Made by a program: the position numbers and the translations under genes. The notes under the pieces are model-generated. The model did not search any database. It was not told the origin of the DNA and saw nothing but the letters and a program-made list of their open reading frames with translations. From Steromphala cineraria (Eukaryota; Mollusca; Gastropoda; Trochida; Trochidae): a stretch of 64,000 bases of DNA. Below, one piece after another: positions 23,016-36,251 of this stretch. The stretch spans positions 22,926,171-22,990,170 of the forward strand of contig OU744724.1 in NCBI GenBank assembly GCA_916613615.1, given 5' to 3'. Numbering within the stretch: position 1 is the stretch's first letter; each line of letters begins with the position of its first letter.

Positions 23016-24549
23016 TTCACATTGTGGGGTTTATATCACATTTACATTATTTGTTGAAACAATTTGTATTCTTTTCTGTAATGGTTTAAAAAAAGACAGT
23101 GTATAAACTGAAATAGAAACAAAACTTAGTCTGGAATCAGACAGGAGTTCACTTTTAAATCTGTAATCCAAACATGTTGCTAAATGCATTTCCAATTTAC
23201 AGGTTCCTAAGGAATTTGAACATCTCCAATTTGTAAAATCCATTTGCACCTCTTCCATTACTAAGCTTTGATTTCTTATAAGATAAAAACAATCTGCTGA
23301 CATCAGGATTGTAAACAGTTTTCTTTAAGACTTTCAAAACAAAATCAATTGACTCAGATGACTGGCAGCAATTTCAACCAACTTCATGGCGTAAACATAA
23401 CCAAGAGTCCCTGAAGAATTTCATGACCTTTTTATCAATGGCTGAATCATCAAGAGAAAAATAATTGTAGCAATCGATAAAACCATTTAAGGTGCTTGTT
23501 TTGTTCTCTGATTGACACTGAGTGGAGTTATTTTTACGTCAATATTGCTTAAAGACAAAAACAATCTGCTGACAAATCTTCAAATGTGGTTCTGCCACTC
23601 GCCCCCAATTTGTTTAATTTGTATTTGTTCTCATTTATGCAACTTTCAATATGTTCTTTGTTGACAATTTATAAGTGAACAAGATACAGAGCATGATATT
23701 GAACATTATCACTTTATTATTATGTTTATTTCCATTAGTGTCAATGTTTAACTCATTTGGCTTATTACATTTGATTGGCTCAGAGTATGAGCGGTTTTTC
23801 ATCCTTTGCAAAATCTGGTTGAAGTCCGAATAATTTTTCATTTAACTACTCATTTCTAAGAGCTGTACCTCAAACCAGCTAATTGTGAGGAGGAACAAAT
23901 GTTTGTACACTGTACCTAAGAAAAATGTTTATATGTATAGTCCTGATTCTCATATAGATATCAGTTATGGTAGGTGTTATCCTTAAAGACTTTTAATACT
24001 TTTATTCATATGAATTGGCATTGAGAAGTTTTTTGTATCTAGGGGATTAAAGTTTGTACAATTTACAACGATAGCTCTAAATAAGTATGTACCACATATT
24101 TATGTACGTATAGAAGTAAGTATAGGTTATTAGACTAATGAACTCAAGAACCAATCATTCTTTTAACCTTTTCATAACTTTCTTCTTAGTTTATGTTTTG
24201 AAAATAATCTGTTCAAGTGGCATTACTTAAGTTGAAAGGTAGTTAAGTACAAGATTTTATGGATATCCAACTTCTTTTATCATGCACTATGCTGTGATTA
24301 AAGAAGTTAAATATCTATAAAATTCTTGTACTTTTTACATCAGTGATCATACTGATTTTGATAAATTGTTTTCATCAACTATCCTTGACTTGTTGCTGGA
24401 AACTTGGTGCCTCTTAAAGGAAATACTGTCAATATAGTCATTTATACCCAACTTTGATGACAACAAGAATACACCTTCATTTTCCTGTTTATCCTATTCA
24501 CCAGTGGAGTTTTCTGGAGTAAATGTTGAAGTTTTATAACTTCTTTTGA

Positions 24550-24940
24550 TGAAAACCTGCAATCAAATTAAGATATGTAAGATGAAATTTGCCATGGAGT
24601 ATATGCAAAAGTCAGCTTTTATGTCTTTAATTCAGACTTTTCAAGCTGAAGCTGATAAAATTTCTTCTCTGTAGAGAATCAAAGTGTGATTGCCTGCTTG
24701 ATTCGTGGCAGACATGAAAACCCTCTCTTGGTGCCAATATAGTTATTCAGGAAGACTGAACAGTTTTTGATAACAGTGTGGATTTTCCCACTGGATTCCT
24801 GACAGAATACAGCGAAGCAAGAGAATTCAATGACACATTACTCATATAAATCACAATTCTTTTATTACTTTGGAAAGTTTTTCAGAGTTAAACAAAGTTA
24901 AGATTTTGTATTAGTAATCGACTGTTTATGACATATATAG
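24550..24940. repeat. Dispersed repeat R, copy 1 (B)
   Basis: Orthologue of 3230-3640 in the duplicated unit, with the same anchors ('ccctctcttggtgcc', 'ctggattcctgacagaa'). Confidence 0.75.
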
Positions 24941-24956
24941 GCCCTAAAGTTTCAAA

Positions 24957-25043
24957 TCATCGTCGTCGTCGTCGTCGTCATCATCATCATCATCATCATC
25001 ATCTTCATCATCATCTTCATCATCATCATCATCATCATCATCA
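24957..25043. repeat. (CGT)n(CAT)n microsatellite, unit B counterpart
   Basis: Same position in unit B as the tract at 3638. The left part is CGT triplets and the right part CAT with two CTT interruptions. There is no strand switch. Confidence 0.95.
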
Positions 25044-26027
25044 AGCTCTGAATTGAAATATGTACACACTAGTTCAACTATTTAAAGTTACTTGAAAGTA
25101 ACTTGAAGAGACATGCCTTTTTCCAAATAAAGAGAACAGATGCATTAAGAGCTCTCATGCGGAATTTGAATAATTTGTCTCCTTTTGCAGCTGACATGTA
25201 TTATGTATAACTACAGTCAAGCTAATTCCTCTTTATTGTTGACATTCTTTAGAATATTTACTTAAGTTTGATAAAAGTTGTTTCCCTGAGTGTTTGTAAA
25301 ACCCCTGTCACACTTCAGCATATACTCACTGTGTGCTAGTTGCGTATCACCATTTCTCTCATAAGCAGCCATACACAGTCGTACACAATACAAACAACTC
25401 ATACGCACCTTGATAGTGTAAAGACGTTTTTTGTATATCGTCATGCACTTAGACCATTTTCATACGCTTGATAGTTTTGGATATATATTGCAATCATGGG
25501 TGGTACATATTCATTATCATATACGTTACCACATACCGTAATCTTGATGGGTATGCACTTCATACACAGTGCGAGTCAGTGTTCCGAACCAACATATTGA
25601 TAGCACATCGCTATCATACCGAATCTATAGATTTGTTTTCTGATTATTTTCATCCTTAATAACAATTCTAATTAAGTAAATGAAGATTGTTACTTCAAGG
25701 AAGGAAATGCAATCATTTTATTTATTGTACAGGGCTTTTATGGAGAACTCACAACAAACATTAGCCAAGAAGGCAGCTTTGTGTTAGAAGAAAACTTTTC
25801 TCTCACTGGTTTGATGTCAAGCTCTAATGATGATGCTGTTCTAATAGAGGTGATCTTTTAACCTTTTTATCTTTGAATATTCCTTTCAAGATTTGAAATT
25901 TGAATGAATTCTATTAAGCCTATAAAAATGCAATTTTGTTATATTTTAGATTGTAGATTTTTTTACTTTATAAGGCAACGAAAATCCATTATTTCCTGAC
26001 ATATGAATCTTTTTGTTAAGATTTTAA

Positions 26028-26374
26028 AGGGGCAGTAGCATGTTTTTAATGTTTTATATTTTCAATTTTCACTGATAATTGAACGTTAAAGCTAAAATTA
26101 TGATTTTGACAGTGTCAATAGTCTCATTACACAAACCAATCATCCATAATCAGACAACACATTATAAAGATTCACATAAAGTCCATTGCCAGACATTTTT
26201 GTGTTTACACCTTTTAATTCATTTTGTGTAAGAAAAAGGAATTGCATACCTGAACTTTACATGATATATTTGATCTATTGCTGCTTCATTAAGTTTAAGT
26301 ACATTGTCTTCTCAGTTGGAACCTTCTTTTTCATTTTCTGACATATTTTTATATTTCCCCTAAAAACATGCTAC
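26028..26374. mobile_element. TTAA MITE, copy 3 (unit B orthologue of copy 1), right end lost
   Basis: Left TTAA at 26024-26027 and terminus AGGGGCAGTAGCATG. The right terminus stops at 'catgctac' and the TGCCCCTTTA part is deleted. It shares its site with the element at 4715, so it was present before duplication. Confidence 0.85.
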
Positions 26375-28640
26375 GTTTTGTGTTCTTTCCATCTGCCAAT
26401 ATTCTTTGAAATCCAGGCTTGAATTTCTTTCTTTGAGAACTAATCAAATAACTTGAACCAGAAGTCTTCTGTTAAGATATGTCGTATCTTCTACAGATAA
26501 AAAGATGAATAGGGTAATTAAGACAGAAAAGTTGTGTTGATGTTATTTTGTTGCTCTATTTTGGTTTGAAATGTCCCTTTTATCTTTGGTTTAAGAACAG
26601 GCTCTCAAATATTTCTTACATGCTAACCCTATAACAATAATGCAAAAAGGTGAACGCTAGATGCAAAACATTGTTTATAATGTCACTATAGCCAGTCGTC
26701 ACAAGGTAGGCGGCCCATTTTCTGGATTTTTCTTGATATGGGATTGAGTTGGTAATAAAGAAATTATTACCCTTGTTAGTGAGTCATATGAGTCAAATTT
26801 GTGTATCACCTTTGCTTTAGCTTCCAAAAGTCATATGACTTGGATAACAATCTCTATTTGTTATCCTTGACCTAAATGGTTACAACCTAACCAAATTCAT
26901 ATATGAATTTTCGCTTTAAATTGTAATCATTATTTTTACTCGTTTTCTTTTTCAGCATATGAAGGAGGATCGTACATATGATACAAAATCAGAGAAAAGC
27001 AAATCTTTGCTCTCCTTTATGTTTTCAATAGAAGGTTAGTTCTTAGGAAATTTTTACTTGTTCTATGCATGTATATGGTAATGTATATTGTTTGAACTTC
27101 TATGTACCATATTTATGTATAATTCTTCATGCATCCTAGATATATGGACTTTATGAGTATGGACATGATAATGTTGATATAAACAAATTAACAGTGTACC
27201 CTTAATTTGTCATCTTCCTCACAATATGATATCTTCATGAGTATTTCACCATCAGAGCCTTGGGTTCAGGTAATATCTATCTGAAGTTGACATATAGAAA
27301 CTTTGCCTTTATCATATATCCTCTACAAAATGACATCTTCATAAGAGTATTTCTTGACCAGATCTATCTTGCCTTGAATTTCAGTAATACATCCATCTGA
27401 AGTTTACATATAACAAAGTGTGCTGCTTATTTCCCTAGAAAATGACATCTTCATATCTGTATTTCACCACCAGACCCAGTTATACTTGAAACACACCTTG
27501 CACGTGAGGCAGAGAGACAGAGAACATGGCAGGAACAGATGAAGAGAGAAGAGATGGAACTAGAACAGGAACACAGAGTCCACAAGGACCTTCTTCTGGT
27601 GGAGGTGCAGGATGTGTACAGGAATCTACCACACAAACTGCTTGCTTGTCATCAGTGGTAGGGACATACCATTCTCTGAATAAATACATGATTTGTCTAC
27701 TAATGTTGTCACGGCTGAAAAACTGCCAAAGCTGTGTTTATCTCCAACTCAATCTCTTATTCTTTTAATGTTTTTTTATCTGCCTTCATTTTGAAATACC
27801 AAACCTTTGCATATTTCAGTTGATTATTGGTTTTCAGTAAAAGGTTGTTTCATCACTGGTTTGAACAGTGACATTCCTTCGTTATAAGTACTTACTTGTC
27901 ATCCTTGTCATTTAACCAAAATTATATTTGTATATTTCTGTGGAGCTTTTTGTAACCTCTGACATTTTATTTACTAGGACCAATGTTTCTATTTCTGTCA
28001 GGAAAGGGCAAAAGTTAACAATGTTTTTTGCTGGAGACAGTCTTTTGAGAATGGATATACAATACATATGAAATCTTAGTAAAATACAATGAAATATTTT
28101 ACGCATGGTTTAGATGACATTATGCAAATGATGTTCTTGTATTTTTTCACAGGATAGACAGCGTTGTCTCTGCAAAGTTTGTGATGAAGACAGACGATGA
28201 CTGTCTGGTGGACCTGAACAAGGTGCTCAAGAAATTGGACAAACTCAAATCTGCCTACAATATCTGGATTGGAAAGTAGGCATTTATTTTATCTTACTTA
28301 AAACCTTTCCTTCGATTACTTATCTCAATGGAAGGGTACGGTTTGTTCAATACAGATGACATGTTGTTTTGTGTCTGTGATTTGTATAAAAGATTGGAAT
28401 TTGGAGAAGGTTTTGTTCAGATAGTTATGATTATTGGATTCACTAAATATGCTAAATACGAAAGAATTGAATCAAGTAAGATCACTTTTATGTGTGAAAT
28501 ATTTGATCCTTGATCTGGTTATTACTGGAATTACTGAATTATTAAGATAAAAATGGATAAATTTTGGTTGCATTTTTATTCTATTGTCATATTGGAAAAA
28601 AATTATGTTCTAACCTTGTAATTTACCAATCAATCTCTAG

Positions 28641-28802
28641 TTTCCGAGATGACTGGCTTGTAGAGAGACATGGCAAGTGGAGTGAGAGAGAGAGTTCCCT
28701 TCATCAAGTTACCCTAGGTTTGCCTGTGGGTCCGGCAGTGTGGTGTCTGCAGATCTTCATCACTGGCTGGCACACAACCAGGATCACCTCCACAAGTACC
28801 AG
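28641..28802 (+). pseudogene. Copy B exon 5 with 2-bp GA insertion
   Basis: It aligns base for base with 8898-9057 except for substitutions and one extra GA unit after the codons for GKWSERE. Beyond that point the frame reads SSLHQV instead of a Phe-Pro-Ser-Ser-type sequence, and the FACGSG block is lost. Confidence 0.88.
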
Positions 28803-29716
28803 GTTGTAATAGTTTGATATTGAGACTTTGCATTTCATGAATAAAGAAATTGTCATTTATTGTTTATCCATATATGATTCCTCCTTATTTAGCAAAATTT
28901 CACAAACTTGTTGAGATTGTTGCGAGTTCATAAAATAATTATTTTTCATCTTACAAGGGAGAAGACGTCTCAATGGGAATATGGCTAGCAGCTGTTGGTC
29001 CCACCTACCTTCAGGTCAGTAAAAAGTTTTCAATCAGCAGAAGCACACTTTATTTATTATAAGGACAATCACATCATTACATTGTTAAAGAGTATGACCT
29101 AGACATATAAATTGACATCTACTTGTCAAACATTTAAAGGTGGGGTACATTGAGAGTTCCCAATATAGTAAATGGTATTTGAGATTCATTCTTCTCAATC
29201 TTGATAAATGTATCCAAGAAAGTTGGACACCTTCAGTAACCATTTACAGATACATTCTCTGACTCAAAGTAATGAATAAAATAATTTTTGGACACACCGT
29301 ATCCAAATATCTGCCTGTATTATGTCAAGATATTGTTTAATCTTCCTGCCCAAAAACTGTAAAAAAAGACGTTGTTCTATATAATCTTAAACTGATGTGC
29401 TTTTCAAAGATCTAAGTTCCATGTTAAGTGTTACCTGTGCTTGTTGTTGACCTTCTCCATATTTTATAGGACCACTTATGGGAATGTTCCAAGTCTTGTT
29501 CTCACGGATCCTATGTGTTCCCTGAACTGACTCCTGTAGAACTTGAGGAACTGTGGAAGAAGAAACTGAGATGTGGAGATCCTTGTGTAGACTGCCCTGG
29601 ATGACAAGAGATTCCTTAACTTGTTCTTAATGTTAGTTAATCTGTGAACACTTCTATGGGCAACAAGTGTTGTAGTAAGATGCCTTGGCAAATTGGTTCT
29701 TTAACTATACATTCTG

Positions 29717-30045
29717 GGATTTTTAACCTAATAGTCATAGGACCTTTAGAGGATTTTTGAGAAACTAAAGTGTGATGGTCCTTGTGTAGTCCTGGATGAG
29801 AATGGAGTATTGGCACTTTAGGCAATAGGGATCATTATTTGCATATTTGGGGATTTGAACTTTAAGAACTGTGGAGGAAGAAACTTAGTATATGAGAACC
29901 TAGTTGAGACTGTCATAGAAGAAATTGTTGCAAGCAAAGATCCTATGTCTTGCTGGAACTAGTTCCTGAAGAAATTAAAGAACTAAGGAGGAAGAACTAT
30001 ATTGGAATAAGAGATCTTAGTGTAGACTGTGCTGGATACGAAAGA
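29717..30045 (+). pseudogene. Decayed relics of the terminal exon behind copy B
   Basis: Segments near 29717-29815, 29850-29930 and 29934-30045 correspond one to one with the relics behind copy A. They keep fragments such as 'gaggaagaaact' and 'cctatgtcttgctggaact'. They are further shortened and have no open frame. Confidence 0.7.
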
Positions 30046-32544
30046 GGAGATTATTTGCAACCAACATATTGTTTATTAGTCTAGATGTAGAATGCATGGT
30101 AGTCTAGAAGAGGTTTAAACTTGTACATGTTATGTATGTCAAGAATGACTGAGTATGAATTATGAGATGCTTGACTGCAAGACTGCTTTACACATATGTG
30201 ATGGTGTGTAGATTCTTGTGTTGAGACTTTCCTGTATTAAAATCGATTTGGTGAAACCAAGAAGATATTGTTAAAGGGTCTAGATTTAGCATACATAGAT
30301 ATGGATGCAAAATTTGAATGAGAGATTGATGCAGGTTTGATGTTATAGTGTTCTTTTATGATAATCTTGATGTGCTTTTAGAGGTTTTGTTATTTATCTT
30401 GAAGCTTAAGATGTAGCAAGTTATTTTCTATGATAATTATCTGTGCATTCTCATTATAAATAATCATTGAGCACTCGATCATGAACTCAGTAATGAGGTA
30501 TATTAATACAAAAGCATTTTTAATCCAGATTCCTTATAAGATCAATGTGATTTTACACTGGACACATCATATATTCATTATTACTATATGAATTGAGGTA
30601 AACGGGGTATAAAATTTAGTGATTCTTGATTTCTAATGCAAACCAATATTGCATTAATTACTTATTTTAAAGCCAAAAAAATTTCACATTTACTGATATT
30701 GTGATATAGTAGTTTCTTTGTACCTTTCATTATGGGGAAGTCATATTTCAATTAATAATCAAACAGAAAGTATTAGTATTCATAGCAGTTGTAACTTTAA
30801 TATTAAAGAGATATTGTTCTCTGTATATATTTCTGTTACAGAAATAACACAGGCATTTAATTGTTGTTGTATTGTCTAATATTCTTGTTGAAAAATGTTT
30901 TGAAACTTATGTCATATTCTTAGACTCATATACTTAGTCCTACATAATGATTATGTATGTTTAAGATGTTTATTCCTTGTATGACAGTTACATAGAGACA
31001 AAATAAAATCACTGAAAATAAATCACTGACAGCTTTGTAGGGTTTAAATTTTAACTTTAATACATGAAGAGTTTAACTCTTACCAGAAAAGTGTCACTCA
31101 TTTTATCGATGACAAGGTAATTCACACTTCAAGTATTCGATAACGATGTAGAAATCACAATCAATCAGTTTATATGCTACTGACCATTGTCACATCTTAA
31201 GTGTAAAATTAAAAGAGCTGAAGAATGGAAAACTTAGCACTTCCCCTGAACTGAAGGACTGAAGAATGGAACACTTACATGTAGCACTTCCCCTATAATA
31301 AATCATGGGTCATATATATGAAATGATTATATTTGATGTCTACAGAAGATATGTTTGATATCGTAATTTGGATTTGAAGCAGTGTCTACCATTGTCATAT
31401 TTTATTTTATCTTGACTACATTCACAACACTTAAATCTACAAAGCTTAAACTAAACATGCTGCTAGGTCATACTATGAGAGTCCCTACATACAGAGCCAA
31501 ATGGAAAAAGGAGTTTTATTATTAAAAGATATCATGTTGTTATTGCACCAACATGTTTATTCTTCATATCTACTCTGATATATTGATTCTCTAATATATT
31601 TTTGAGGTATGTTATGTTCAGAAGCATGAGGTGATAATGTTAACTTTTTTTTAAATAATTCAATCATGGGGACATCATGTATTATGTTTCAGTAGTAATT
31701 ATCATTAAAACAATAAACATGTTAATATCTTGTGTGTGTTATATCCATAACCAATACCTGATACTGTATATAATTTGAATTACATATACCAGTAATCAAC
31801 TTATCTCTAAGAAAAAGTCTTAAGTCTGTGCTTAAGAGTTACATTGCTCTCTGTCAAGAAAATAGACAGTAATGGTACCTGGTGTGTCATTAAAATATCA
31901 GACTATTCCTCTAATGTACCTTATTGTCAAACTATCATTATGTAATACAACATGTCTGTTATTTGCGTGTCTGGCAACAAATGCATTATGGGTTATACAT
32001 ACGAATAGCACATTCACTTTGTTGGTGTGTTTTACATTAATATGGTAGCAGTGACAGAAAACTGTTACTATAATTATCACAAACATTTTTAAATGACACA
32101 AATGCTGAAAGGGTCCACTTAAAGAGATTATTCATCAGCAATTTGTTCGATAAAACGTTTCTCTATTCATAGGAATGTGTTTTACATATTGCAGAAGCAG
32201 CAAAACCTAATTGTAAAATTATTTCCCCCAATTACTCATACGGTTCAGGGATCCAGTTTGATTTATGGGTGGATTCTTCACTAGCAACGTTTTTGCCAAT
32301 ATGTCATGTTTGTCAAGTTACTGTGTTTTCACTTTTCAATTTGAAAAATTTCTTTTTTAAAGACCCACATTTGCTAATGTATTCTAAATTCAAGCTTGAA
32401 CATGTTTAAATGATGCTATTTGTTTTAAGGTTCAAATTATTATGATACAAAAATACAGTGGATTTCTGTACGATATACAGTGAGAAAGTAAGTAAACAAA
32501 CCTTTAATTAAAACTTCAAATTAACTAAATGAGTCCATTGTTGA
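30046..32544. other. Intergenic, unit B, including ~1.26 kb without match in unit A
   Basis: About 30175-31432 has no alignable counterpart in unit A. I see no exon, inverted terminal repeat or target duplication there. The rest matches unit A 10786 onward. Confidence 0.55.
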
Positions 32545-33725
32545 AAATATTATATCAATATACAATTTTTTTCCTAAAAAATTCATAATTTGCACTATTT
32601 TCTGTGACCCCACCTTTGACCTGACCGGGTCACTGCGCACTGCTTTCCTCACTTGGTAGTTAAACCTCCAATCTAAATAAATTTAGATCAACAGGTTTAA
32701 TATTTGGTCATACTATTGATCAAAGATTGACCAGTGTGAGAGGTCGTCCCGGTGACCTTTCGTATGCAAATAACAAATTCGCGATTTGATCAATCAAATT
32801 CAACGTCACAAACAGTTTATAGTCGCTCATTCAATGTGTGAACGGAAGAAACATATGATAACTTATGGCCTGTTCTCAATAACAGTGTGCATTGTGAAAA
32901 ATAGATCTTGTTTTTGATATTGATAATAAAAATATCAGTAGGTTGGCTTTATTTTGGTTGTATGAAACATTTATAGATTTATGATTGACAAAAGTCACTA
33001 TTTAAAAAATTATTCGGATGGAAACGAAAGAAATTAGAACAAACGAGTTTGATAAAAAAGGAGTTACCTCCCCTTGCATGAGGATTTTCGTAAATATTGA
33101 CATTTATCATGCTCTAACTTTGTGATTATTATTCGCCACGTTAGTATCTGTGCGATGTGCAATCATCATTTGTCATTGACAACTAGCAAATACGCTAGTC
33201 ATTTTAAAATGAAAAAATATAATCTATTAATGTTTTGTTCATCGAAATGGTCGCTCTGCTCCGCTTCGAATGACAGACCTCCGAACATCATCCATTACAA
33301 AAGATGTGCTGCTGAGTTTTTAAAACTTCCAGCGAGCTAGGGCAACTTTTCTGATTGGCCGAGCGGCTGATTTCAGAGATCAGCGGGATGACCCGCCTTA
33401 CGGGCCAATCTTTGATCAACACGGTATGACCAAATATAAAACCTGTTGATCTAAATTTATTTAGATTGTTAAACCTCACACAAGGAGGTAGTTATTTTAA
33501 CTTTATTGTATTGCAATTATTGTCTGACGTGTTTGTTGCTCGTGTTTTTAACTGGCAAAGTATATATTTCATGTAACTACCAATTTATCAATTCACAATA
33601 TTGATACATACATGTATATACTCATTAAAATATCATCGTACGCACAATGTAACCAGGCCTACGATTATGCCAATCTTCAATAAACATTTAAACCTTTATT
33701 GTGTTGTTCTTGAATAGGAGGCAAT
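32545..33725. repeat. Unit B-specific ~1.2 kb block containing the 800-bp element
   Basis: Unit A continues from 'aactaaatgagtcca' straight to 'gaattctgatt' (~11870-11920), whereas unit B has about 1.2 kb between these anchors. The outer ~380 bp resembles nothing else in the window. It could be insertion in B or deletion in A. Confidence 0.7.
32669..33468. mobile_element. 800-bp terminal-inverted-repeat element, unit B only
   Basis: Termini begin CAATCTAAATAAATTTAGAT and stay inverted-repeat over about 60 bp, weaker beyond that. It is flanked by the 9-bp direct repeat TTAAACCTC (32660-32668, 33469-33477). No transposase frame is seen. A 9-bp duplication with long termini fits a non-autonomous Mutator-like element (inference). 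Confidence 0.9.
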
Positions 33726-34699
33726 TGAATTCTGATTATAGAATTTTCAAAACATCATCAATGGTGAAATCAATCAAGTAAGCGCGTATGGATACATCTG
33801 TAACTCGGTCACGGTAAACATGGTCGAAAGACTTAATGTGTAGCGCCAGTTTCAAACAGCAATACTCAAATGGAAACATAACTATTTTGATGTAATGTAT
33901 CAATTTCAAAATAACATACATGTACCCAGAACCAAATACGTTCTACTAAGAACCCGGTTCTTGTATTGGAAGAAGAAGAAGAGGCTGGTTTGACATTCTT
34001 TTTAATTCCAAATCATGTCTTTTGTGCCAAAGTCAAGCAGATAAAATGACACGTTTGCACTAATTCACCCGCCAACTATGTAAGTGTACACGCTGTTGCA
34101 CGTGCTGCAGCTCACGTCGGCGACATCACCCAATGGTGAAAGAAGACGTTGAACTCCAACCTAACAACAACGCACGTGCTGCATGCTTTTTTGCGAGCTG
34201 CCCGGAAGCCCTCGGCTGCGTTACAGCAGAAAATCGAATATCTAATAAATAGTCCCACATTCCGATGTCACATGATTTTCTAAACCAGTCAATGAAATTA
34301 ACATAGGGTTTATTACATATGTGCAACATATCCTAATTTATATCACGACTAATAATCACATATGGATACTAGATGTGGTTAAACATTAAATCTCAATACT
34401 GGATGACAAGTACATGTACAAGTAAAATCGAGTGCGGGTGAACTTATGATGAGAAATCCAGATTTGTTTTTGATTCTATTGGTTTTTTTGGAATAATGTA
34501 ATAATAATCGACTAACCAGTATATCAACCTACTCCTTTGCATAAACCTTTTTATTCCACATTCCCCAATCCATGTATATAAAACCTCCTACATTTATCAT
34601 TTGCTTGATAGGCGTGCTAAACGGACGTCACATTATTTCAACCGTAGTTGACAATCCACAAAACTCTTCCTTTTCATCTAGACAATTTCTAAATGCCTC

Positions 34700-35470
34700 T
34701 GAATTTCTTTCTTTCTTTCTATTGATTTATTGAACCTGTTAAACTTGCATGTCCATTGTCTGTTATATTCTGAATATGTATCTATATGAACATTTATCAA
34801 TGAATGGTAATTTTTACTGTTTCATCTATCACAGGATTCTTGACCAAATGCAGAAACTGTAGATAACAATGATACATTACCCATAAATATTCCAATACTT
34901 TCATAACTTTGTAAACTTATCTTCAGAAATGAATTAATCATTCTCTATTGATGATAAATTGTTTGCAGTATGTAGTAGATACATATATCCTAAGGTTAAG
35001 ATTGACATATAACATGGAGAATTCTATTTTATATTTCAAGTTTTGTGTGGTGTAGAAATCGATCGAAATTATATTATTGGGGCAATTTGAGAACGTTATC
35101 TAAGAACTTTTTAAATACTTCTTTTATGTTTCATCTTATTCAATATAAGTAGAAGTCAAGATCAATTGAAACAATTTATTATTTCACCAAGATTGACCTG
35201 TTATATTTGTGATTGGCCAATCGAAATATCATTTTAATTAGAGTCAGATATGTGATCACTGAAATACAGATTCTGGAAGAAATGCAACATGATCTAAATG
35301 GCGTTTTTGTGAATAAAATTTAGTTCTGAATCTGTTGTATTCAAGATGCAAACAAAATTGGTATCCGTTTCTTTCTTTTATCACATATTTGAATGTTGAG
35401 ATATAAACACATTCCCGATGTAACATTCTTAAAAATGAACATGCATCTAGTTGTTAAGATTAAATCAATT
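34700..35470. repeat. Dispersed repeat R, copy 2 (B)
   Basis: Orthologue of 12780-13520. It keeps the single TTAA that is the empty site for the 121-bp foldback of unit A. Confidence 0.72.
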
Positions 35471-36251
35471 CTAAATTAATTATTTTTGTTAATGATTATA
35501 ACAACTAAAATAACTTGTCCTTTTGTGACTTACAATGAATGGAAATACAAATTAGGTCACAATGACCTCTGGTGTATTTTGTATTATGTTTGATTTGGAA
35601 ATACACCAGTACCCATAATTTGGTTTCGTGAAACTTTTTCAACAAGTTTCGTTTCAACAAGTTTCGTTTCAACAAGTTATACTAAGTGTAAACCGATAAC
35701 ACCGAACCAATTAGTGGAGTCCAAAACAATGACTTATCATTTAAGCTCTGTTTAAAGATGAAATCTTTGTGAACAGTTAGCAAAAGATGGAAAGTGAAAT
35801 CTTTCAAGTAAATATTGACAGTAATTGTACCAACAGTGCTATCACAAAATTAGACAGATCCCTTTGGTGTACTCTTTTATCAAGTACTCTTATGATGTAA
35901 TACAATTTGCATGTCTGGCAACAAATGCATTTTTGGTAATAACTGAATAAAAGAAACCACTTGTCACTGGATAAACATAATAACATATAGTAGAGCGGCG
36001 GTAGAAGAAATAACTGATGTATTCTTATATTCTCAAACTACCCGCTTACTGAATTATACCCAACAACATGTTATTCAAATTTTTCTACTGATGTGTGACA
36101 TAACATGGCTCTTAAGATACGACTAAACATTTTCCTATTTGTCTCCATGTCTTCCCTTTTTCAGTTTATTAATGTCTTTCCAACATTTTGTATTTGCAGA
36201 CTAATAGAACAGGTATGACTGAGCTGCCTCGGTGGGGAGAGAATGTAGTAA

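Larger units (their letters stand above)
25733..29604 (+). pseudogene. B3GALNT2: B3GALNT2-like 3' half, duplicated copy B, frameshifted
   Basis: Paralogue of copy A with the same seven exons and GT-AG borders: 25733-25849, 26956-27034, 27474-27657, 28153-28275, 28641-28802, 28958-29014, 29470-29604. Exon 5 is 162 rather than 160 bp because its GA run has one extra GA (near 28684-28694). The shifted frame meets TAG at 28986-28988 in exon 6, so the EDV block and the Cys-rich tail would be lost. Most other exon differences from A change amino acids (for example Val to Ile, His to Arg, Leu to Trp, Asn to Asp), which suggests relaxed constraint. No 5' exons are recognisable between copy A's stop and this copy. 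The KTDDDC motif and all splice dinucleotides survive, so the loss looks recent. A sequencing or assembly error in the GA run is the main alternative. Confidence 0.88.

Noticed and set aside
27526..27768. Plus-strand and minus-strand frames over exon 3 of both copies (e.g. 6653-6933, 27451-27689)
   Set aside because: They are shadows of the real exon reading frame and do not respect its splice sites.
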